Shown: positions 37,625-48,756, counted from the stretch's first letter. The stretch is DNA of 64,000 nt from Coriolopsis trogii (GCA_020543525.1 JAHYIO010000028.1:1302001-1366000); one strand, 5' to 3'. Made by a program: numbers and translations. Notes: a model not told the origin generated them from the letters alone.

Positions 37625-38599
37625 TGTCTACAGTTAGTGGGGCATCCGTGGATGAATTTCCCGCATTTCAGGCATTAGCGCCAAATTCTGTGATGCTCGA
37701 GATTCAAATTCCCCAAGTGGCCACATCCCTTGTTCTTTATGACAGTTTCATGCAATGCAGAGAGATTTATTATGAGCTTATGGCCCTAAGACACAAGTTT
37801 CTGAAGCTGTAGGACTCTGGAAAATCATTTTAGTAAGGTCAGATTGCGGGTACCTATTCTGAGCCTCTTAATCTACTCTGATAGTACCGGATAACAGGGC
37901 TTATCTGTTGAGATAAGCACATAATCAGCTACAATCTAGCCGGGTTTCCACCTGGCAAATGCCACCCAGACCTTTTGGGCACTCTGTATGTGTTGAAGTT
38001 GACTATAATACTATGATAGTATCATTTAATACTTATCCACCTCAATTTAGTGTTCCTATAACATGGTGGTGCATAAGTACTACCACTAACAACCCTAGTT
38101 GTCTGAGCTTTTAACTTGGACTACCATAGAAGAGGCTGTGAAGGGCCTGGAGGCCTGAGTTTGCAAACTTCTTTCATAAATAAGTATATGGGGAACATCT
38201 TGTAGTATCAGTTGCAGGAGTGCTTATTGAGGCTAAAAATAAGCCTGCCGGCTTGGGTGGCATTTGCCGGGTGGAAACCCGGCTAGATTGTAGCTGATTA
38301 TGTGCTTATCTCAACAGATAAGCCCTGTTATCCGGTACTATCAGAGTAGATTAAGAGGCTCAGAATAGGTACCCGCAATCTGACCTTACTAAAATGATTT
38401 TCCAGAGTCCTACAGCTTCAGAAACTTGTGTTTTAGGGCCATAAGCTCATGATAAATCTCTCTGCATTGCATGAAACTGTCGTAGAGAACAAGGGAGATG
38501 TGGCCACTTGGGGAATTTGAATATTGAGCACCACAGAATTTGGCGCTAATGCCTGAAACACAAGAAATTCATCCATGGATGCCCCACCAACCGTAGATC
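37625..38599. repeat. Inverted repeat with about 350-bp arms
   Basis: The left arm 37,625-37,978 is mirrored by 38,254-38,599 with a 275-bp loop, at roughly 90% or more identity by eye. Both arms encode the same C-terminal peptide in opposite directions: ATSLVLYDSFMQCREIYYEL on the left, EIYHEL in the same place on the right. Both then run to a stop followed by the same A/T-rich 3' sequence through TAGCCGGGTTTCCACC. An unknown gene's 3' end was therefore duplicated head-to-head. I recognise neither the peptide nor a target-site duplication. Confidence 0.85.
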
Positions 38600-38689
38600 A
38601 TCTCCCTTTGGAAAAAGGAGTCAATTGGTCAAGCTGATAAGGAACTACCCTCCAATGCAACTACCAAAATGTGCATGACCTGTATCAGG

Positions 38690-39930
38690 AAAAAATGACT
38701 TGTCTACAGAGCCCAACATACACTATGTAGCTCCGTTGTGCCCGTAGACAGGTCCCTTTGCAGTAAGTGGCTGTTAGCAGCACCCGCACTGCATTGTGCC
38801 ATATAGGAGCCATAGTGCTGAATGTAGGGTTACCATAGTAGTATGTCAAATATCTGTAGGCATACTGTAGTGGCATGTCAAGGTCTCATAGGCAGATATC
38901 ATAGGACTATAGGCTCTCAATATATCTCACATATTGATTTCTGATTCCCCCATAGAGGCAGAAAAGCATGCATAGACCACAATCTACTTGTAAGCGTGAG
39001 TACATACTAAGTACGCAACAGCCATAGTACTAGTGAAGCTTCCATATACTATAATCTCCCAGCCTCCCTCCACTTTGCAAGCTCTGCCTGCAGCTATGCT
39101 CAAGCGGCATTAGAGAGTCCTATAGGGGGCACAGCTAGTGGAGCCAAACCAGAAGCTGACCTGTTTGTGCTGGGAAGTCAGTGACATCAGAGACAATGAA
39201 GAATGCACAGGTACTTACTGAGCATTATCATGCATTTGTTGATGGAGCTTTGTTGTAAACTCCTTGTCCAGCTTGCACCATTCCTGCACACATTTCAAGT
39301 GAATGGCATCTACTAGGCAAACATATACTGCATTAGGAAAAAACAATCTGTCTACAGGGATCAATGTATACTATGTAGTGTCGTTATGCCTATAGACAGG
39401 TCCCTTTGCTGTGAGTGGCTGTAGATAGTGCCAGCACTGCATTGAGCCACATAGGTGCTATAGTGCCAGATGTAGGGGTATCGTAGCAGTATGTCAAGCC
39501 CTTGTAGGCAGGGTTTGGAGGCTGTAGGCTCAAAATGCCAGGGCAATGTCGCTTGTATCACATAATAGAAATAATACAGCACAAGCAGACTGCCATAAGA
39601 GCTTAGCCATGGGTGCGTAGTTGTGCTACAGTACTAGTAAACAGGTATAGTAATATACTTGTACTACCATATGCCAGCCTCCTATCACTCTGCAAGCTCC
39701 ACCTGGAGCCATGTCTGTGTGGCATTTGAGAGCCCCATAGCAGGTGCAGCTAATAGGGCTGCTCTGGAAGCTGAGCTATGTTCAGGATGTTAGTGAAGTT
39801 GGAGTTGAGGAGACAGGCACATTACTGGGCATTATCATGCATCCATTGGTGGAGCTTCATCGTAACCTCCACATCTAACTCGCAGCACTCCTGCATGTGC
39901 TTTAAGTGAGTAACATACTTTGATTTGTAG
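38690..39930 (-). repeat. Two diverged direct copies of an about 645-bp unit
   Basis: Copy 1 (about 38,690-39,330) and copy 2 (about 39,335-39,930) align along their length. Both start with the block around CTATGTAG and GTAGACAGGTCCCTTTGC, and both end with a minus-strand coding-like stretch. Copy 1 reads CVQEWCKLDKEFTTKLHQQM and copy 2 reads HMQECCELDVEVTMKLHQWM, each followed by HDNAQ. Copy 2 is contiguous with the DUF6532 remnant upstream on the minus strand, so the unit is that gene's last exon plus 3' flank, duplicated in tandem. Confidence 0.75.
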
Positions 39931-41480
39931 TCCTTTTTTTGAAACTTCATATCAGCGTTGAAGGTTCTGGGTAGCCCACTGATTGAAACAGAACTCTATC
40001 TGATTGTACGTCAACTATCAGAACTTAGATGAGAGGGACAGTATATACCATAGTGAAATGATAGCTAGTGTAACAGGCCGAGTGGGAGAAAAGTGATCAG
40101 AGTATACAATGCTGGCACTGTTGCAATCACAGAACCATTGCTCTTGAATAATGTGGGCAATGATGTCATATTCAGCAAACCCGCATTGATTGTCAAAGTT
40201 CTGTCCGCAGGTATTTGTAGAATGTAGAAGATCAGATTGCATAACCAGATTGATCAAAAATATACTCCGTACCTTGTAGTAGTATAGCAGATCCGGCTCT
40301 GGATTATCCATGTCTACCAGTCAAACATACATGGCTGTATTGGCGGCCTTCATATCTTTGTCGACTTGAGAGAAGAAGCTGTATGCCAGCACAATCAATG
40401 GTCTCTCACAGTTCCACGTGTGTGAGAAGGCTAACTAGTAATCTGAGGGCAAGAACACTCCTGAGTATTTTAAGCATCATATGAGGTTCATGGAGAGAAT
40501 GTACCAATTTCAAAATGTGATCAGTAAGGGTATAGTTGAGTCCTCCAGCTGTAAAAACTGTTGTCCAAGTCCTGCAGGCCCAGGTGTCTTATTTGGTATC
40601 ATTAGAAAATGGATCTTCAGTTGTCACATAGACCTCGAAGAGGTGACAAGCTGCAAGAATGAGCTTCATAATATGAGGCTTGTACTCCATCACCTTGGGC
40701 TCACCTGAGAGTTGGACACCGCCATGGAATGGAGGGTCCATGAGAGCAACTTCTGGCATAGCCTCAAAAGGCTAGGAGAAAGGTAGGTCATCCACATAAT
40801 GCAATCCACATACTTACTGAAACAACATACCATTGGAGACAGGGACATGAGTGTTGGTTGTGGTGTACTACAGGCAGTGAGAATGGCAGACCAGAGAGGG
40901 CCAGGCTCTGATGAAGGAGAACTTGATGCAGACTCTGATGAAGGAGAACTTAATGCAGAGAGTTGTCGAAGTTGCTTGCGTGTCTGGTGTGATCAGGACT
41001 GCCAGTTCATTCGCATGGCACAGCCGAGTTGGGGGCATAGGGGTGGCCATGGACTTCTCGTAATCAAAAACACCTTGGCTCTGAAACTAGAACAGAGACT
41101 GTCACCTCAGAGAATACAATGATGAAGCATCAGAGCATACATACTGAGGACTAAAGTAGTCGCTCAGCTACACGGAACTCCTGTTCCTTCTCACTCTTGA
41201 GTCCATCCTCATTATTGCTGTCATGGCCTGTCATAAGTTAGCAAAGTCTGAGTGCATGTTGAAGCCAACAAATCACGTACTGCTGTTTGCAACAGCCGCC
41301 ACTCTCTTCAGGCTAAGCTTGTTGACTTTTTGTTGCATGTCTGCAATCTTCTTTCTTAGTGCTTCTTCCTTGTCACGGTCTGTAGAGAGGTATATGTATA
41401 GTTAGCAGGTACTACATGCGCATGATCCATGCGTAGAACATCCTTACTAACCCATGTTAGCCTGCTTCTTACTCTTCTTA
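39840..41480 (-). pseudogene. Decayed gene with DUF6532-like C-terminal domain
   Basis: DUF6532 is a basidiomycete domain of unknown function, often found near transposons and in large families. The minus strand shows an N-terminal coiled-coil DRDKEEALRKKIADMQQKVN (about 41,315-41,385). Much later come the domain blocks NQCGFAEYDIIAHIIQEQWF and IVYSDHFSPTRPVTLAIISL (about 40,065-40,200), then MKFQKKDYKSKYVTHLKHMQ leading into the duplicated last exon. Stops and frame changes break the frame between them. The middle (40,320-41,100) is too degraded to read. Assignment rests on pattern memory of the domain. Confidence 0.6.
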
Positions 41481-42240
41481 TGCATGTGTCTGCTAGCAGG
41501 TCAAGCAGGCTGAGCAGTGTTGCTCTTCCCAGCCTCCTCTGTGCTCACAGAGATCTCACTGCTATTGGTATTCTTGCACTTTGAACAAGTGCTGGCCAAC
41601 ATTAGGAAATGCCCACCCAGCACTGAGCAACTCTGAGCATCTTTGAGGCGCTGTAGAGACTGTAAGAGACATTAAAGCGCCAGAGCAGCCAAAGCAGCTC
41701 AACAAGTGCTGAGGGAAAGGTCTCGAGGTGCCTCTGCTCTTAACGTGCGTTGGGTGTCTCTGAGATGCTTTGGCACACTTCAACCTCTATATGATTTACC
41801 AGCAATTGGGTGCTAGTTCCCACATTTCCCACAATAGTAAAGACTTCAATGACAAAAATATATTATAGCATTATACTACAGTACAATAGCTGCTGGTAGA
41901 TTACTATCTATAAATAGGGACAAACACAACATATCTGTTCAATGGTAGAGAAACTTCAGCAAGGTGAACAAGCGGCATGTCTTACCATATCTGGACCAGT
42001 TCACCCCAAGGTCCAGATATGGTAAAACATGGGGGGCAGATGTCATCAAGGTCGTCTGACAGGTTCTGCGTCGGGCTGCAAAGAACTATTGTCGCCGTTG
42101 GCATCTTTTCGAACCGATCCGAGGGGTTGTCCTCTGCAATCGTCCGCTTATTGGGGGTCCAGGTGAGAGAACAAGATGGGGCAGAGCAAAATAGTGAGAG
42201 GAGAGAAGATAGTGAGATGAGAGGGCAAGAGTGGGAGTGC
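41481..42240. other. Degenerate transposon-like sequence
   Basis: No gene is recognised. A block near 41,590-41,780 contains motifs like TCTCTGAGATGCT, which recurs near 44,046-44,062 beside the Plavaka remnant. These may be subterminal repeats of the same element type. A dyad lies at 41,985-42,020, where CATATCTGGACC is mirrored by GGTCCAGATATG. Confidence 0.35.
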
Positions 42241-43380
42241 GGGGCCGAGGCCAATGGAGAGCGACAGCTTTGCTCTCCATTGGCCTCTTCGCTCTTGTGC
42301 TCGTCTAGGCTTTTGTCTTGCCTAGCATAGAGCATGAGCCCAAGGTCGGTGGAGAGTGGAAGTGTTGCTCTCCATCGGCCTCTCGACTACCCACCACAGA
42401 GCACGAACCCGAGGCCAACAGAGAGCAAAAGTCTCGCTCTTCGTTGGCCTCGGGTTTGTGCTTCTTGTCTTCTCGCCATTGTCATTGTACCCATCTTTGT
42501 CCTCATCCTTGCCCTCTCCCTCACCGTCCACCCGACAGCAAAGATGAGGAGCACGAGCACGAGGCCAACGAGGAGCGCGACTTACGCTTCTCATTGGTCT
42601 TGGGCTCGTGCTCCTCTGTGCCGTGCTTCTCGCCCTTGCCCTCACCCTTGTGCCAGACCCTGTCCTTATCCTCACGTTCTCATTCCAGTCCTGGTCTAGG
42701 CCCGCGGTTGCCGTGGTGGTCCTGATCGTATGTACCAGCCAGACTTGAAGGTCGAGGATGGAGAGAGAAGAGAGAGGAGAGCGGGAGCCAGAGGGTGAGG
42801 TGGAGAGCCAGAGGGCGAGGTGGAGAGCCAGAGGGCGAGGTGGAGAGCCAGAGGGCAAGGAGGAAAGCAAGATGGCGAGGGCGAGACGGGAGACAGTGAG
42901 AGACAAGAGAGATGAGGAGAGGGAGAGCCGCCAGCAAGGCAAGTACGAACTTGAAGCGCCCCTCTGCCCGTCACATGGCCCCGTTAAGTGGGTGCTCCGT
43001 ACTTGTCCTCTGCCACTTGTCTCTCCTTCTCTCGTCTCTCACTCTCCTTGCCTCGCCCTCTCCTCTCTCACACTCATTCTCTCCGCTCTGCTCTCGCTCT
43101 CGCACCCTCTCTCCAACCACCACTCCGGCCGGCTGCCACACCACAAATGGGGCAGGGAGGATCCTCACAACTACCTCGACCACCACCACCACTCTGACCA
43201 CAACACGGCTCAGAAGAGGGTTAGGGCAAGGATGAGGACAAGGAGCACGGCAGAGAGGAGCACAAGCCCGAGACCAACAAGGAGCACAACTTATGCTCCT
43301 TGTCGGCCTTGGGCTCATGCTCCTCGTCTTTGCCGTTGGGTAGACTGTGAGGGAGAGAGCAAGGGCAAGGGCGAAGATGC
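42240..43380. repeat. Array of five related stem-loops
   Basis: Five hairpins share the core GAGGCCAACGAGGAGC or close variants. H1 has a perfect 16-bp stem (42,247-42,262 with 42,272-42,287, loop 9). H2 lies at about 42,342-42,385, imperfect. H3 has an 18-bp stem (42,402-42,419 with 42,443-42,460). H4 has a 32-nt imperfect stem (42,546-42,577 with about 42,584-42,615). H5 has a 32-nt imperfect stem (about 43,255-43,327, short loop). H4's left flank and H5's right flank are themselves inverted copies. Long open frames through this stretch on both strands are by-products of low complexity. No protein family fits. Confidence 0.75.
42785..42864 (+). repeat. 20-bp tandem repeat, four copies
   Basis: The unit GAGCCAGAGGGCGAGGTGGA is repeated four times, the first and last copies with one to three changes. 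It lies between hairpins H4 and H5 of the stem-loop array. Confidence 0.9.
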
Positions 43381-44559
43381 TCCGCAGGAGATGTTTAGCG
43401 GGTACTCTCGCAGTCTCAAATGCTCCTCAAGCCCCCGCCGTTGCTGTAGCACGCACGGTTACAGGTCCTGCAGCATCAGGCTCATCATCTGCTGCTACTG
43501 GCGCAGGGATGGGACCTGCATACCGCATTCTCTGGGTATGACAACGATACCGAGAAGACAAGAAGCCTGTCCATGCCCAGTTGTACACACCCTCAAGGGA
43601 CAACGGCCACGGGCATGACCGTGAGCGTGGATAATGGGTGCCCCATGTGTTTCCATATGAGGACGAGTTCGCTCAGGGTAGACTCGTCTTAATATGGGAA
43701 CACATGGCCATGTGATCATGGATGAGCATGAGGACTGTGCCCAAGACCACAACCATGCCAGCATCCACATTGGACTATGACCGGGACCATGGGGGCCATG
43801 GCCACGACTAGTATGCCTACAGTCCGGACAAGAATGAAGACAAGGGTGGCAAGGGCGGTGAGGGTTTGTCTCTTTGTTGGTCCCTCTTTTATATATTAGA
43901 CACATATGTATAGCCATAATATACTTCTTGATCATGTATATACAATAAGCCACAGCTACTATATAGTATCTAAGCCTCCATCTGACTGTGCAGTTATCTA
44001 TCTGCCAGCACCCTAGCACTGGCAAGCTTTGGGCTAGCCTGAGTCTCTCTGAGATGCTCTGGGATGCTCTGGGACTGTGACTATGTCCCAGAGTTTCTCA
44101 GCGCCAAGGTGCTTTTCCTGATGAAGGACCTCGAGATTGCTGAAGGATGCAGTATCTTCATTTGTTTGAGGTCTGTGACCAAGTGCACAAGGTCTTCTGC
44201 ATCTTTGTATGTCCAAGGGCTAAGGAACTTTGTCTGATGTGCGAGGACTAGACATCTGGACTTGGCCTTGTCCTGGATCTGCTTGTACTTGTTAATGACA
44301 ATGAACAAGTAGGCCTTCTTCAGGCTGGCTGTCTTAAGAAAGGGTGTGCGAGGCTCCGTAGGTGTCAGATGTGGCAAGGAAGAGGTGGGGCAATTGGTGT
44401 GATTGCAACCAATAAGGATCAGCAAGACTGGCTTGGAGCCCACCCTGAACAAAAATGTTTTGTCAGCCTCCCGATAAGGACAATGTGAAGAGCAGCGCAA
44501 CTGACATGTCTGTCTACTCATTTCAATCTTTTATTTGCATTGGTTCGCTATAATGCCAC
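43381..44559. other. Low-complexity and degraded sequence before the Plavaka remnant
   Basis: Many open frames are present but none matches a family I know. The GACC/CCATGG-rich stretch at 43,600-43,860 is repetitive. A minus-strand frame at 44,081-44,521 (LLILIGCNHTNCPTSSLPH and following) has no recognisable domain. Confidence 0.35.
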
Positions 44560-46620
44560 AAAATCAGTTTCTCTGCCATGCTTGCTATTGCTATCTACCT
44601 ACTTTGCAAGGCCTGAAAGGCCATATCACCCAGCACTCAGAATATCGCCACACACTGCGGGCTTGCTGTGCCTAGCACACTGCTACTCCAATTCCTGAAG
44701 ACAACGATGTCAGACTACCTTTCAATAACAATGAGGAGATGGTCCACGGTGATGTTCCCAGGCCTCCTCCAGCTCCCATCCCTCTAGCTCTGGCTCCTGC
44801 TGGACCACCTCAACCTTTTGACGATCCAATGGATGTTAAGGCCCCCAACGCTGCTACAAACTCTCCTGCCCAAAATGAATCAAACACTCAGCAATTTTGT
44901 ATGACAGTCGAGGAAGTTCCCAACAAGGGCGAGACCTATGGAGACATACCACAGTACCCCTGGATCCATGACTTCATTGGTCAGGCAGGCATCTTGCTTG
45001 GCCTGTCTGAGATGTACTTTGAGAGCATCTGGACTGGCCAGCATCCCTAGGCACCCTTCACTGACAAAGAAGAGTGGGAACTCACAAAGTGGCTTATATC
45101 TTCAGATCTCATGCAGGAGGCAATTAAAGCTCAAAATTGTGAGTTTACATTGTCACACTGCTGCTGCATAATATCAAACTCACAATAGACATACATGGGT
45201 GGCAGATATGCAAGCGCACTCGACTCTTCTTTACCAGCGCGTATTTTCTCTCTACAAGAAGATAGATGCACTTCCAGGTAGCTTTGCTAGCTGGCAAGTC
45301 CAGTTATTTGACGCCGTTGTAGATAAGTTGGATAAGTGTGGAGAGGCAAAGAGGAAGACTGTTGAGCTCTGGCAGAGAGATCCGGTCGAGTGTGTGTGAG
45401 AACCCATCAGGAACCCCTTGTTCTGTGAATTCATTCACTTTGCACTCAAGCACATCTTTATGAATGCGGAAGGGACAAACAGGATCTATGATAATATATG
45501 GATAGGGAATTGGTGGTGGGATTTACAAGTGAATTAATTGTCTTTCCTTACTGTTTATACAAGGATACTTACAGTCAATCAAAATAGTTGAAGATGCCAA
45601 GGGGTGCAACAATTGCGCCCATCATTCTAGCTTCAGATAAGATGATGCTGTCAAGAATGAGTGGTGACAAGTCTGCTTGGCCGGTCTATTTGTCTATTGG
45701 CAACATAGACAAGGCTATGCAACGTAAACCTACCACACATGCCACTGTGCTACTTAGATATCTCCTAGTTGTAAAGCTGGAATAAGAAGCATCATGCTAT
45801 CGAGAGCTATCAGCTTTTCCATACATGTATGAAAGCCATCCTTGCGCTGCTGATTGTGGTGGGGAAAGACAGAGTCAATATGACCTGTGCAGATGGCCAC
45901 ATTGCCATGTCTATCCCATCCTTGCTGCGTATATTGCAGACCACCTAGAGCAATGCCTCATCTTGGGTTGTCAAGAGAATTACTGTCCTAAGTGCCAGAT
46001 TGTACCAGACAAGTGCAGCGACCCAGCTTACGCTCCACTCAAGGATTCTCCCAGTATCCTCTCCATTCTCAAATGCACTGCCTAAGGGGAGAGACCTCCA
46101 GACTTCACAACACTTGGACTCCGCCCTGTTAATTCATTTTGGAAGGACTTACCTCATGCCAATATCTTTGTTGCCCTCACACCCAACATTCTCCACCAGT
46201 TGCACAAAGGCGTCTTCAAGGATCATCTTGTCAACTGGGTGACAAAGGCAATATCTGAAGGGAAGGATAAGATCGACTGCTGGTTCAAAGCAATGACAAA
46301 GCACTCCAACTTGTGACACTTCACCAACAGGATTTCAAAGGTCACTTAGTGGACAGAAACAAGTTTAAGAACATGGAGCATGTCTTCCTAGGTGCTATTG
46401 CAGGTGTGCCTAAAGATGAGCATGTGATATTTGCCATGCGCGCTGTCCTTGACTTCATCCTATATGCCCACTTCAAAACTCATATAGATATCTCCCTTGA
46501 CGCTCTACATACCTTCTGGCTGGGCTATCACCAACACAAACAAGTATTTGTCAATCTTAGCATCCAGAAGCAGTTCAACTTTAGAAAGGGTCACTTGACT
46601 GAGTGTTAAGATCAGTCTAA
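44560..46620 (+). pseudogene. Plavaka-type (CACTA-like) transposase remnant
   Basis: Plavaka elements are basidiomycete DNA transposons with a DDE transposase. Fragments appear in order but in several frames with stops. First is a C2H2-like finger (PTLQGLKGHITQHSEYRH, about 44,600-44,660) and a Pro-rich stretch RPPPAPIPLALAPAGPPQPF. Next is the block IHDFIGQAGILLGLSEMYFE. The core block follows: GATIAPIILASDKMMLSRMS, GDKSAWPVYLSIGNIDKAMQ and RKPTTHATVLLRYL (45,600-45,785). Then come VYPILAAYIADHLEQC and NYCPKCQIVP. The late catalytic-region blocks are ANIFVALTPNILHQLHKGVF and KDHLVNWVTKAIS. The last is FLGAIAGVPKDEHVIFAMRA (46,380-46,450), with a stop at 46,607-46,609. The frame changes show it is dead. 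No terminal repeats were found with confidence. Confidence 0.82.
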
Positions 46621-46832
46621 GCAAGGGATGCTACAGCCTTTGAGCACACAGCGAGATGTCGCAAAGATGTGAGAAGAGAATAGAACACTGTTCTATTCAG
46701 AAGCCCAATGGTACAGATTAGGTAAATGAAGAGATCAAAGGTGGGGTTCCTTGATGGAAACCTCAGCTATTATATATAGTATAGTATAACCTGCCATAAA
46801 CGGTATAGTGATATCACAGTGATGTGGAAATG
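46621..46832. other. Flank between Plavaka remnant and LTR retrotransposon
   Basis: AT-rich with TATATAGTATAGTATA and no gene. Its last five bases (AAATG, 46,828-46,832) are the target site duplicated by the retrotransposon. Confidence 0.5.
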
Positions 46833-47472
46833 TGTTAGGTCCCGTGCCGACCGGACCCGAACCCCGAACCCCGAACCCCGATATCCGACCGCGCTAACCT
46901 TTTATGTCTAATACCTTAGTCCCATCTCTTTTTGATAGGTCCCATCGCATTTATGATTGTTACCATACTCCGATCAGTCCGATCAGGTTACGAACAACGG
47001 ACTTTGATCTACTCCGATTCCCGATCGGACTCCCGGTCTACTTACGCCGATTTCGCCAAGACCTTGGCCGGAGTTCCGACTATATAAGGTTCGGTAGCAG
47101 TAGACTTGTACCTCAGTTCGGATATCTCGTTACACCCTGAATTCTACGTGTTCTTCTCTAAGTCCACGCCCGACCTCTGACCCCGACCTCCGGACTCCGA
47201 ACTCCGGTTGTCACTTAGAACATTGCTCATCCTTCTACCTCGTCCTCTCGTTGTCCGACTCGAAGTCGGACTTCGTACTTCTGCTTCTCCCGGTTTCCGC
47301 GTTCCCCGCCTTCTCTCGCAAGTCGAGGACACCGGCGTATACTCAGGGCGTTGCCAATAGCTTCGCCGAAGTCCTCACCCCGCCGAACTCCGAACGCCGT
47401 CAGACCCTCGTACCTCTGGTCGCATTCCACCGATCTCGGCCTTCGGACCTCGGAGTCGGCATAGTCATAACA
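46833..47472 (+). repeat. 5' LTR
   Basis: 640 bp from TGTTAGGTCCC to CATAACA. It contains a short tandem GAACCCC repeat near its start, a TATA box at 47,081-47,087 and the predicted transcript start near 47,113-47,115. A frame within it (MSNTLVPSLFDRS, 46,904) also occurs in the 3' LTR with one substitution and is not taken as a gene. Confidence 0.97.
47081..47125 (+). promoter_or_regulatory. LTR core promoter and 5'-end self-priming sequence
   Basis: TATATAA (47,081-47,087) lies 34 bp upstream of AGTTCGGATAT (47,115-47,125). That sequence is the exact reverse complement of 11 nt just after the LTR. The spacing suits a transcript starting at or a few bases before 47,115, so the primer sequence would be at the RNA's extreme 5' end. 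The start site is inferred, not mapped. Confidence 0.65.
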
Positions 47473-47474
47473 GT

Positions 47475-47485
47475 ATATCCGAACT
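47475..47485 (+). other. Primer-binding site (self-priming type)
   Basis: ATATCCGAACT starts two bases after the 5' LTR end. It does not match the tRNA-iMet 3' end used by many Ty3 relatives, but it pairs perfectly over 11 nt with 47,115-47,125 in the LTR R region. In S. pombe Tf1 and related elements, the first 11 nt of the mRNA fold back onto the PBS and are cut by RNase H to prime reverse transcription; the layout here is the same. Confidence 0.7.
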
Positions 47486-47502
47486 CAAGCTGAGTATTCG
47501 CC

Positions 47503-48756
47503 ATGTCTAACACTGCGGAACGTTTCGCCGGTTTTACGGCACGCCGAATCACAGTGCCCATCTCGACCCAAACCCCAGTGACTCCGACTCGAGTAGCGGG
47601 TCAACCTCAGGCCCTTCCTCAGAGGACACCCAGCCCGACTCAGAACCCTCCAGCCAACTCCCCGACAAACCTGTTCGCTCCCATGACACCGGGTCCCCCC
47701 GGTACTCCGCATACTCCGACCACTCCGGCAGCTCCGGCAAGTCAACCCCTCGGTGCACCTCCTGCGGCTCCCCCGACTGGTGACGCCCTCGCCAACGCCA
47801 TCGCTCTACTTGCTCAAACCCTGGGGCAGAGCAAGCCGGAGAAGGAGCTCAATGAGCGGAACAACGCCCGGGACCCCGACACCTTTGATGGGTCGGATGC
47901 CACCAAGCTCCGAACCTTCCTGGCACAGCTGGAGTTGGTTTTCATGGCTCGTCCTAAGACCTATCCCTCCGACCAGAAGAAGGTCACCTACGCGATCTCC
48001 TACCTCCGAGGGACCGCGCTCCAGTGGTTTGAACCATACTTTCTGGAAGGAGCTACCGCCAATCCGCCGACCTTCATGACGGATTACCAGGCCTTCCAAG
48101 ATGAACTCCGTCTCAACTTTGGGCCCTACGACGCGACCGGTGCCGCGGAGCACGAGCTCATGAATCTTCGGATGTCGGAATCCCAACACATCACGAAGTA
48201 CATCACTCGGTTCACCCAACTCGCTACACAGGTGAACTGGGGGCTCGACGCACTTCGTTACCGGTTCTACACCGGACTTCCGTCCCGGCTCAAGGACCGC
48301 ATCTCCGAAGTCGGTAAACCGGACGACCTCCATGAACTCCGGAAGCTCGCTCAGGCCCTGGACCACCGGTACTGGGAACGCCGGGCCGAGCAAGCCCGGG
48401 AGGCCACCAACTCCCGGCCTACCAAGTCCTCCGACGTCAAGAGTTCAATCCCCGTGAAGACCTCCGTGAACTCCGGGGGTCAGTCGACGCCCTCCAACCC
48501 TGCCAAGGCCCCAGCCAATCAGAACCAGAGGACTCCGGCGAAGTCAACGCCGAAGCCATACTCCGATAAGCTGGGCAAGGACGGGAAGCTCACGCAGGAG
48601 GAGCGTCAACGCCGTTTCACGAACAACCTCTGCCTGTTCTGTGGTGGGTCCGGACATGTTGCGAACGCCTGCCCGAAGAAGACCTCCTCGGCGGCCAAGG
48701 CCCACGCAGCTCAAGCCGGAACCCCGGCCGCTGCCCCGGCGGAGACAAAAAATTAG
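47503..48756 (+). CDS. gag: Retrotransposon Gag
   Basis: A 417-residue structural protein. ATG at 47,503 (MSNTAERFAGFTARR) follows the priming site by 17 bases. The N-terminus is Pro/Thr-rich and probably disordered (residues 20-100). The capsid-like retrotransposon gag domain includes RDPDTFDGSDATKLRTFLAQ, KKVTYAISYLRGTALQWFEP and HITKYITRFTQLATQVNWG (about 120-270). A basic Pro/Ser linker precedes a CCHC zinc knuckle CLFCGGSGHVANAC (C-x2-C-x4-H-x4-C, about 376-390). The frame ends with TAG at 48,754-48,756, directly after the slippery heptamer. Full length and uninterrupted. Confidence 0.95.
   Translation: MSNTAERFAGFTARRITVPISTQTPVTPTRVAGQPQALPQRTPSPTQNPPANSPTNLFAPMTPGPPGTPHTPTTPAAPASQPLGAPPAAPPTGDALANAIALLAQTLGQSKPEKELNERNNARDPDTFDGSDATKLRTFLAQLELVFMARPKTYPSDQKKVTYAISYLRGTALQWFEPYFLEGATANPPTFMTDYQAFQDELRLNFGPYDATGAAEHELMNLRMSESQHITKYITRFTQLATQVNWGLDALRYRFYTGLPSRLKDRISEVGKPDDLHELRKLAQALDHRYWERRAEQAREATNSRPTKSSDVKSSIPVKTSVNSGGQSTPSNPAKAPANQNQRTPAKSTPKPYSDKLGKDGKLTQEERQRRFTNNLCLFCGGSGHVANACPKKTSSAAKAHAAQAGTPAAAPAETKN

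Noticed and set aside
42322..42942. Long open frames on both strands (up to 206 codons)
   Set aside because: They run through the stem-loop array and tandem repeats and have extreme Leu/Ser/Pro or Arg composition. Both strands are open together, which is a low-complexity effect.
43495..44025. 176-codon minus-strand frame
   Set aside because: His/Pro/Cys-rich low-complexity translation of a repetitive GACC/CCATGG stretch; no family resemblance.
46904..47140. 78-codon frame inside each LTR
   Set aside because: It overlaps the TATA box region of the LTR and shows no domain. Its conservation between copies only reflects LTR identity.
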